A stretch of DNA of 11,837 bases from an uncultured Clostridia bacterium (GTDB lineage Bacteria; Bacillota; Clostridia; Christensenellales; Borkfalkiaceae). The stretch is from contig CAMWUS010000026.1 of the NCBI GenBank assembly GCA_947177495.1, positions 1 through 11,837 of the forward strand, in the 5' to 3' direction. Below the pieces are notes generated by a model, which worked only from the letters and a program-made list of their open reading frames with translations, was not told where the DNA came from and did no database searches. The position numbers and the translations under genes were made by a program. This document shows positions 6,571 to 11,837 of the stretch, in pieces; the first letter of the stretch is position 1, and every line of letters begins with the position of its first letter.

Positions 6571-7683
6571 TTAAGACAGTTTTTTTAAATATTCCATGAA
6601 TGCGCGCTTGTTATCCTGTGCGCTCGTGGTGGGGCGCCCCAAGTTCTCCCGCGCGCCGATTGCGCATTCTACTTCTAAAAAGACGGGACCTTTCTCCCCT
6701 TTCACGCATTCAAGCGCGCTTTCGAGCTCTTCAAAGGAACGAGCGCATAGCGCGATTTTATAGCCGCACCCTTCCGCAATTTTGCACAAATTTATTTTCG
6801 CGCCGACGGTGGGAAGCCCGCCCACGCTCTCGTGCGCGCCGTTGTTGATCACGATATGTACGAAGTTTTCCGCTCCGCTCGTGCCGATGACCGCCATTGC
6901 GCCCATGTGCATGAGTGCCGCGCCGTCGCCGTCGATACACCAAACGCGCGACTGCTTTTCCATCGCGATTTTCAGCGCGATCGACGAGCTGTGTCCCATG
7001 GAGCCTACGGTAAGAAAATCTTTGCCGTGCGCCTCGCCCGCTTGTTCGCGCAGTTCGAACAACTCGCGGCTCGCCTTGCCCGTGGTGCTCACGATAACGT
7101 CATCCCCCGCCGCCTTTACGACGCGGCGAATGATTTCTTCGCGCAGCATGGGGTTGCTGTTTTTGTAGGTCATTTTTCCGTCGAATGTAAACGTGCCCTT
7201 CTTCACGACGAACGCCACTTGTTTGCCCGCCTGCAAGAGAGGCTGCCAAGCTGCAAGCTGTTTTGCCGCTTGCTCCTCCGTCGTGTCTTTGGAAATCACG
7301 CAGGTCGCAATGCCGATGTCCTCTAAAAGCTTTACCGTAACCTCGCCTTGAAAGACGTGTTGCGGCTCGTCGTGAACGCCGGGCTCTCCGCGCCAACCCA
7401 CAAGGAAGATACAGGGAATGCCGTACACCTTATCGTTTAACAGCGATGCGACGGGGTTTACGATATTGCCGATACCGCTGTTTTGCAAGTACACCACGGG
7501 CACTTTCCCCGTAGCGAGGTAATGCCCCGCGGCGAGCGCCACGCAGTTGCCCTCGTTTGCGGCAATGATATGGTGCGCGTTGTTTGCACCGTACTTCTGC
7601 ATGAGATAATTGCAAAGCGGTTGCAACAGCGAATCGGGCACGCCCGTGAAAAAGTCGTAATCCTTTAAAAATCCGAGCGTCAT
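6571..7683 (-). CDS. aepY: Phosphonopyruvate decarboxylase
   Basis: Thiamine-diphosphate enzyme (370 residues) that decarboxylates phosphonopyruvate to phosphonoacetaldehyde, the irreversible step that pulls the unfavourable PEP mutase reaction forward. An N-terminal Pyr domain (about 1-165) carries the cofactor-activating Glu44 in ANEGNCVALAAG and the family-typical WRGEPGVHDEPQH at 97-109. The C-terminal PP domain (about 178-370) carries the ThDP/Mg signature from GDG at 252-254 to NN at 280-281. Length matches single-chain phosphonopyruvate decarboxylases. Its ATG overlaps the stop of the aminotransferase gene (ATGA, 7680-7683), a sign of translational coupling; AAGGA lies slightly far upstream. 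Sulfopyruvate decarboxylase is the nearest alternative, but the PEP mutase and AEP aminotransferase neighbours settle the function. Confidence 0.95.
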   Translation of the reverse strand: MTLGFLKDYDFFTGVPDSLLQPLCNYLMQKYGANNAHHIIAANEGNCVALAAGHYLATGKVPVVYLQNSGIGNIVNPVASLLNDKVYGIPCIFLVGWRGEPGVHDEPQHVFQGEVTVKLLEDIGIATCVISKDTTEEQAAKQLAAWQPLLQAGKQVAFVVKKGTFTFDGKMTYKNSNPMLREEIIRRVVKAAGDDVIVSTTGKASRELFELREQAGEAHGKDFLTVGSMGHSSSIALKIAMEKQSRVWCIDGDGAALMHMGAMAVIGTSGAENFVHIVINNGAHESVGGLPTVGAKINLCKIAEGCGYKIALCARSFEELESALECVKGEKGPVFLEVECAIGARENLGRPTTSAQDNKRAFMEYLKKLS

Positions 7684-8819
7684 TTGTTACCGTCCTTATA
7701 CTTCACGGGCACGCTTATTTTATTGGCAACGAGCGCCTCTTTTAGCACCTTGAAAAATGCCGTTATATCACTTTCGTCGATTGCGCCGAGCGCGCACAGA
7801 CGGAACGTGTTGGTGGTGGAAATTTTACCGGGGTAAATGGTGAACCCGCGTTCGTAGCAGTAGTCGTGTACCTTCTCGAAATCCCAATTTTCATCGTCGG
7901 GATAGATTGCCGAAGCCACAAGCCCCGATTGTAATTCTTTCTTAATATAGTTGCGGAAGCCGAGCTGAGAAAGCCCTTTTTGAATGGCTTCGAACACGCG
8001 GGTGTGCCGCGCCCACTTTGCCTGCTCCCCTTCCGCGAAGTACTCTTTGAGCGCTTGGATCGCGGCGTATATCGTCTGCACGGGCGGGGTGAAGTGCATC
8101 TCCCCCGTGCGCTCGAAAAAGTCATACTGCAAATACAAATTGCAATAGTAGGAACGGGTGGGATAATCTTTGGATTTAATGATTTCCGCCTTGTTCCCCA
8201 CGATGAACGAAAGCCCCGTCATGCCCATAATGCCCTTCTGCGCGGATGCCATAACGAAGTCCAAATTGTCGCGCTCCATATCGATGGGAATCATGGCGTA
8301 GCTCGAAGTAGTGTCGGTTACGAAAATCGCGCCGTACTTGTGCGCAAGCGCACCGAGCTCGCGAATGGGGTTTAAAAGCCCCGTGCCCGTCTCGTGGTGC
8401 GTGGTGTACACGAGGGCGATTTCGGGATTGTCTTTTAAAGTCTGCTCCACCTTTTTCAAATCGGGCGTTTCGTTTACGGGGAATTTTAAATCGATATAAT
8501 CAAGCCCGTAATAGGCGCACACTTCCGCCGCCCGCGTGCTGTACGCACCGTTGTTGACGATGAGCGCCTTCTTCCCCGCAGGAAGCAGAGAGTTCAAGCA
8601 AATGTCGATGTTGATTGTCCCCGAACCGCAGAACAGCACGGAGGTGTATTTGCTCTCGTCCGCATGAACGATTTTCAAAAGGTCGCTGCGAAGCCCCTTC
8701 ATGAGCGAGGCGAACTCCTTTTCGCGCGGGCAGATATCGGGCACGATTTGCGCCATTTTTACGGTATCCGTCGTGGTGGACGGACCGGGATTTAACAGTA
8801 TGTTTCTTTTGATTTGCAT
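7680..8819 (-). CDS. aepZ: 2-aminoethylphosphonate--pyruvate aminotransferase
   Basis: PLP-dependent class V aminotransferase (379 residues), PhnW-like, here acting in the biosynthetic direction to convert phosphonoacetaldehyde to 2-aminoethylphosphonate. The N-terminus has LLNPGPSTTT (8-17), typical of the family. HHETGTG (141-147), Asp169 in VTDTTSSYA and Lys195 in SAQKGIMG form the PLP site. Length is normal. The AAGGAG ribosome-binding site is built from the last two codons of the upstream nucleotidyltransferase gene, which ends three bases before this start; its own stop overlaps the aepY start. The same enzyme family also degrades AEP, but no phosphonatase gene is present, and PEP mutase and decarboxylase in the same operon argue for synthesis. 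Confidence 0.94.
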   Translation of the reverse strand: MQIKRNILLNPGPSTTTDTVKMAQIVPDICPREKEFASLMKGLRSDLLKIVHADESKYTSVLFCGSGTINIDICLNSLLPAGKKALIVNNGAYSTRAAEVCAYYGLDYIDLKFPVNETPDLKKVEQTLKDNPEIALVYTTHHETGTGLLNPIRELGALAHKYGAIFVTDTTSSYAMIPIDMERDNLDFVMASAQKGIMGMTGLSFIVGNKAEIIKSKDYPTRSYYCNLYLQYDFFERTGEMHFTPPVQTIYAAIQALKEYFAEGEQAKWARHTRVFEAIQKGLSQLGFRNYIKKELQSGLVASAIYPDDENWDFEKVHDYCYERGFTIYPGKISTTNTFRLCALGAIDESDITAFFKVLKEALVANKISVPVKYKDGNK

Positions 8820-8822
8820 AAC

Positions 8823-9611
8823 TTACTCCTTAGGGTAACTGCTATCGATTGCCCGAAGCTCTTCGTAGGTGTCGATTTCCAAAACGTCTCCGCGTTTGCA
8901 CGGGCGAAGCTTCACGCGGTAATTTTCTTTTTTGTATTTGAACGCTACCTGTTCCCAATACACTTTTTCACCGCCGTCACTATGGTATACCTCGGCAACG
9001 TCGCGCGCGAGCTTTTTGCCGTCCGCACCGTCCCAATAGGAAATGCCCACCATTTGGTGGCAATTCTTCCCGCCCACGCTTTGGCGGGTGATGTAGCCGT
9101 CGCCGTTTACGTCGAAACACCAATCGTCGGTCTCCGTTACGGGGAAGCCTAAAAAGTTGCTTTGGTATTCGTACTTTCTCACGAGCGCGGGATTGTTTAA
9201 AACCAAATCCGATTCGAACACATAGGCATTCTCCAACAGCTCTCCAACACGGAACGCGGAGGAAATGTTGTTCGCCTTGTCGAAATCGAGGTTGTCCAAA
9301 AATTTGATTTGCGGATACTCTTTTTTGAGTACTTCGAACTGCTCCTTCAAATACCCGCGCACGAGATAAATTTCTTCGATGCCCGCCTTCACGACCGCCT
9401 TTAACAGCGTGTCGATAATGCGCGTGCCGTTCACCGTAACGAGCGGCTTTGGAGTATGCAGGGTAAGTGGCGCCATGCGCGAACCCAGCCCCGCCGCCAA
9501 AAAGATTGCCCGCTTTACGCGGTAAGGCTGCAAAGCCGCGAGCTGTTCCTCTGTCGCCCTGCCCTCGCTTTCCGCTTTTATGTAAGCTTCGAATTGCGCT
9601 TCCGTCAACAT
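8823..9611 (-). CDS. LicC/PntC-like cytidylyltransferase, probable CTP:2-aminoethylphosphonate cytidylyltransferase
   Basis: Nucleotidyltransferase of the NTP_transferase fold (262 residues). The nucleotide-binding signature FLAAGLGSRMAPLTLHTPKP lies at 37-56, and EIDTYEELRAID near the C-terminus supplies a metal-binding-type acidic pair. LicC makes CDP-choline from phosphocholine; PntC makes CMP-AEP from AEP. The operon position between PEP mutase and AEP aminotransferase supports AEP as substrate, yielding an activated head group for phosphonolipid or glycan decoration. Residues 1-32 are short and charged; related proteins often carry a full helix-turn-helix module here, so this may be a remnant (recollection, not checked). 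The start follows the PEP mutase stop by seven bases with a GAGGGAA ribosome-binding site. It lacks the fused aminotransferase seen in Treponema PntC because that function is the adjacent gene. Confidence 0.85.
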   Translation of the reverse strand: MLTEAQFEAYIKAESEGRATEEQLAALQPYRVKRAIFLAAGLGSRMAPLTLHTPKPLVTVNGTRIIDTLLKAVVKAGIEEIYLVRGYLKEQFEVLKKEYPQIKFLDNLDFDKANNISSAFRVGELLENAYVFESDLVLNNPALVRKYEYQSNFLGFPVTETDDWCFDVNGDGYITRQSVGGKNCHQMVGISYWDGADGKKLARDVAEVYHSDGGEKVYWEQVAFKYKKENYRVKLRPCKRGDVLEIDTYEELRAIDSSYPKE

Positions 9612-9618
9612 ACTTCCC

Positions 9619-10917
9619 TCAAAGCTCGTCGATGAGCGTAATGATATCGCGGAAAGGCATCAGCTTGTCGTCCACTTCTAACGCGCGGTGATTTTTAAGA
9701 ATTTCCGCCGCCGTGTCGCGCATCGCAGGGAACGCACTCCGCGTGAGTTGGTTGGCGTAGATAACGATATTTACTCCGTGCCGCGCAAGCTCCTCTTCGG
9801 TAACCGAATTGAACGACGTGGGCACTACCACGATAGGCGTTTTCTTGTCCTCTTTACGGAACTTATCGCAGAACTCGAAAATCTCCGCAGGGTCTTTTTT
9901 GCGGCTGTGGATCATAATGCCGTCGGCGCCCGCATTGACGTAGGCGTGCGCCCGCGTAAGCGCGTCCTCCATGCCCCGCTCCAAAATGAGGCTCTCGATA
10001 CGCGCGATAATCATAAAGTCTTCGGTGAGCTGAACGCTCTTGCCCGCCGCGATCTTGTGGCAGAAATCCGCTACGTCCGCTTGCGTCTGCTCCACTTCCG
10101 TGCCGAACAGGCTGTTCTTTTTCAAGCCCGTTTTGTCCTCGATAATGACCGCGGAAACGCCCATGCGTTCAAGCGTGCGCACGTTGTACACGAAGTGCTC
10201 GGTGAGCCCGCCCGTGTCGCCGTCCAAGATGATGGGCTTGGTGGTCACTTCCATTACGTCGTCGATCGTTCTTAATCTCGACGACATATCCACAAGTTCG
10301 ATGTCGGGTTTGCCCTTCGCCGTGGAATCGCACAGCGACGACACCCACATGGCATCGAATTGGTCAAGCTTGCCGTCACGCTCCACCACCGTCTTTTCCG
10401 CGATGATACCCGTAAGCCCGCTATGTACTTCCAACGTTTTTACAATGGGGCAAAGCTTTACAAGCTGTTTCAAACGGCGACGGCGGTATTCGGGCATAGA
10501 CAGCTTTTCTTTTAAAATCTTGTCTACCCGTCTCGCCTCTTCACTCACCGTGTAGGGAACTTCTATTAGGCATCCCCCCCCAAGCTTTTCTAGCACGGCA
10601 ACCGCGTTGGCGCGGATCGCCGCTTCGGGACCTTCCCGCCAATTGTCGCCGTGGATAACGTAGTCGGGACGAAGCCGTTCCAAAATTTCGTCGTAGAGCA
10701 TGTCCTCTTGCACGACGACCTCATCCACTCCGTCGAGCTGAGCGTATGCAGCCATGCGCTCTTCGAGCGTTGCCGTGGGGAAACGGTTGTAGCGAATAAG
10801 CGCCTCGTCGCTGAGCGCGCCCACTACCACGCGCCCAAGCTCCCGCGCTTTGGCGATAATATTTCTATGTCCATCATGAATGACGTCCGTACAAAAACAG
10901 GTGTATACGGTCTTCAT
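9619..10917 (-). CDS. aepX: Phosphoenolpyruvate mutase with N-terminal cytidylyltransferase-like domain
   Basis: First gene of the operon (432 residues); rearranges PEP to phosphonopyruvate, forming the C-P bond. Residues 1-135 are a cytidylyltransferase-like Rossmann domain with HDGH (14-17) and HGDNW (89-93). Its usual ISTT-type motif is not evident where expected (about 122-133 reads YTVSEEARRVDK), so activity of this domain is uncertain. The PEP mutase domain (about 150-432) shows HSGLTGIIAEK (165-175), the LDGDTGG loop (231-237) with a Mg-binding aspartate, and the diagnostic EDKTGLKKNS (260-269) that separates mutases from isocitrate-lyase relatives. The fusion is known in bacterial PEP mutases. 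Codons 113-115 contain an eight-G run, discussed separately. The ATG is preceded by GAGAGG and, about 27 bases upstream, a strong promoter. Confidence 0.95.
   Translation of the reverse strand: MKTVYTCFCTDVIHDGHRNIIAKARELGRVVVGALSDEALIRYNRFPTATLEERMAAYAQLDGVDEVVVQEDMLYDEILERLRPDYVIHGDNWREGPEAAIRANAVAVLEKLGGGCLIEVPYTVSEEARRVDKILKEKLSMPEYRRRRLKQLVKLCPIVKTLEVHSGLTGIIAEKTVVERDGKLDQFDAMWVSSLCDSTAKGKPDIELVDMSSRLRTIDDVMEVTTKPIILDGDTGGLTEHFVYNVRTLERMGVSAVIIEDKTGLKKNSLFGTEVEQTQADVADFCHKIAAGKSVQLTEDFMIIARIESLILERGMEDALTRAHAYVNAGADGIMIHSRKKDPAEIFEFCDKFRKEDKKTPIVVVPTSFNSVTEEELARHGVNIVIYANQLTRSAFPAMRDTAAEILKNHRALEVDDKLMPFRDIITLIDEL
10574..10581 (-). repeat. Homopolymeric G8 tract inside aepX
   Basis: Eight consecutive G's on the coding strand encode Gly113-115, between the cytidylyltransferase-like domain and the PEP mutase domain. 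If one G is lost, a TAA appears three codons after the tract. If one is gained, a TGA appears after about ten codons. Either change would leave only the N-terminal domain. Slippage itself is inferred. Confidence 0.85.
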
Positions 10918-10943
10918 AAAATGCCTCTCGAATTTTTTACCTT

Positions 10944-10972
10944 ATTTTAACACAAAATTTCGACGTGGTCAA
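10944..10972 (-). promoter_or_regulatory. Sigma-A promoter of the aep-pheST operon
   Basis: On the minus strand TTGACC (10967-10972) and TAAAAT (10944-10949) are separated by 17 bases. Transcription would begin near 10937, giving a leader of only about 20 bases before the aepX ATG, too short for a riboswitch. An AT-rich stretch with an eight-A run (10990-10997) lies upstream of the -35 and could act as an UP element. Confidence 0.75.
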
Positions 10973-11028
10973 CATAAACGCTCGCTTTCAAAAAAAATTT
11001 CAAACGATGATTAAATTTTCGGCACAAG

Positions 11029-11037
11029 TGGTAAAAT
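11029..11037 (+). promoter_or_regulatory. Extended -10 promoter candidate for the MBL-fold gene
   Basis: TGGTAAAAT fits an extended -10 (TGn then a TATAAT-like hexamer at 11032-11037), about 21 bases before the start codon. No convincing -35 is present at 17-18 bases, as tolerated by extended -10 promoters. It faces away from the aepX promoter within the 141-base divergent region. Confidence 0.45.
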
Positions 11038-11058
11038 TATAAGCGGAGCTTTGTACAT

Positions 11059-11835
11059 ATGAAATTGAAATGGTACGGCACGGCAACCCTCCTACTCGAA
11101 TCGGGAAACACGCGCATTTTAATCGACCCGTATTTTCGGCGTAACAAAAAATTACCGCCCCTTCCTTTGGAAGAAGCGGCAACTGCCGACGCCGTTTTTA
11201 TTACCCACCCCCATATCGACCATTTTTCGGATATCGCAAAGTTTCTCGAAGCGGGCATTCCCAAATGCTTCGTCTCGCAAGGGGGAATCGACCGTATCGC
11301 CAAGCACGGCGTCAACACTAATAAGATGACCGCGTACAGGGCAGGCGACGAAATTACCGTCGGCAATTTTACGGTAAAGGTGCATCAGGGCAAACATTGC
11401 GTATTCGATGCAGGCACGCTCGCGCGCATTGCGCTCTCCCCGCGCACCTACTTGATGCTGCCCCGCTCGATCAGGCTCCTGCACGGAATGCGGGAATACA
11501 AAATGCAGGACGACGAAATTTACACCTTGGAAATTTCGGACGGGCAAAAGACGGTAACGGTGCTCGGCTCCGCGGGCATGACGGACGAAGTGCAATACCC
11601 CGCAGGCGCGGATATGTTGGTATTCCCCTATCAGGGACGGACGAAGATGCACAAATATATGGTGCCGTTTTTACAACGCTTTGCGCCCAAGGCGGTACTT
11701 GCCGACCACTTCGACAACGCGTTTCCGCCCTTCTCGCACACGGTGAGCACGAAAAAATTCGAACGCACGGTAAAAAGCGTTCTCCCCGAAGCACAAGCAA
11801 TCGTCCCGCAAGAAAACAAATGGATACAAGTATAA
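11059..11835 (+). CDS. MBL-fold metal-dependent hydrolase, UlaG/YtkL-like
   Basis: Protein of 258 residues, a normal length for this group, with no signal peptide, so cytoplasmic. The N-terminus MKLKWYGTATLLLESGNTRI followed by LIDPYF is typical of UlaG-type proteins. The metal site is THPHIDH (49-55: H50, H52, D54, H55), with further candidate ligands His109 or His113 and His217 in LADHFDN. Members hydrolyse phosphodiester, lactone or similar bonds; the substrate cannot be read from sequence. GCGGAG lies about ten bases upstream of the ATG, rather far. The gene is divergent from the phosphonate operon, so a functional link is not shown. Its TAA overlaps an ATG (TAATG) at the very end of the window, which may or may not start another gene. 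Confidence 0.85.
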   Translation: MKLKWYGTATLLLESGNTRILIDPYFRRNKKLPPLPLEEAATADAVFITHPHIDHFSDIAKFLEAGIPKCFVSQGGIDRIAKHGVNTNKMTAYRAGDEITVGNFTVKVHQGKHCVFDAGTLARIALSPRTYLMLPRSIRLLHGMREYKMQDDEIYTLEISDGQKTVTVLGSAGMTDEVQYPAGADMLVFPYQGRTKMHKYMVPFLQRFAPKAVLADHFDNAFPPFSHTVSTKKFERTVKSVLPEAQAIVPQENKWIQV

Positions 11836-11837
11836 TG

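Noticed and set aside
10918..11058. Riboswitch or terminator in the divergent region
   Set aside because: The aepX leader is about 20 bases and the MBL leader about 15, too short for a known aptamer. A-tracts are present but no stem precedes a U-run.
11059..11835. MBL-fold protein as PhnP, the phosphodiesterase of the C-P lyase pathway
   Set aside because: The sequence fits UlaG/YtkL-type proteins, it is transcribed divergently, and no C-P lyase genes are present. Adjacency to phosphonate genes is not sufficient.
11835..11837. Start codon of a further plus-strand gene at the right edge (TAATG overlap)
   Set aside because: Only the ATG itself is visible and no ribosome-binding site is seen upstream, so it cannot be supported as a gene.

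Overview
The window looks like a chromosomal segment of a Gram-positive, Clostridia-type bacterium (Bacillota), possibly an uncultured gut lineage. I infer this from strong AGGAG/GGAGG ribosome-binding sites, sigma-A type promoters, U-tract terminators, a PheS carrying the CxxC-x4-CxxC insertion, and a clostridial-looking SERCA-type Ca2+ ATPase and MATE pump. No tRNA, rRNA, CRISPR array, IS element or phage gene was seen. Genus-level placement is not possible from this sequence alone.

Layout, left to right. (1) Positions 1-106 (minus) hold the first 35 codons of a MATE efflux pump that runs off the left edge. (2) 107-306 is a dense leader/intergenic region. In minus-strand reading order it has a sigma-A promoter, an intrinsic terminator, a 36-bp hairpin repeat, and a second hairpin that buries the MATE ribosome-binding site. 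(3) 307-2952 (minus) is a P-type Ca2+ ATPase. (4) 2953-3116 holds its promoter region with a palindrome, the terminator of the next operon, and a second perfect but inverted copy of the 36-bp repeat. (5) 3117-10917 (minus) is one tightly packed six-gene run: PEP mutase fused to a cytidylyltransferase-like domain, a LicC/PntC-like nucleotidyltransferase, 2-aminoethylphosphonate (AEP) aminotransferase, phosphonopyruvate decarboxylase, pheS, pheT. (6) 10918-11058 is a divergent promoter region. (7) 11059-11835 (plus) is an UlaG-like metallo-beta-lactamase-fold hydrolase.

The biology centres on phosphonate synthesis. The first four genes would convert PEP to phosphonopyruvate, then phosphonoacetaldehyde, then AEP, and activate AEP as the CMP derivative for attachment to a lipid or surface glycan. 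The final transferase is not in the window. The two phenylalanyl-tRNA synthetase genes follow with only 27 nt between aepY and pheS, and no T-box or separate promoter was recognised, so they appear to share the phosphonate transcript. The first gene of this operon carries a run of eight G's at the junction of its two domains; loss or gain of one G would remove the PEP mutase domain, which suggests possible phase variation of a surface modification.

The other point of interest is the set of small hairpins around the ATPase gene. They comprise two identical inverted 36-bp copies and one diverged relative. All share a GACGAA loop, and one leader segment is complementary to the loops.
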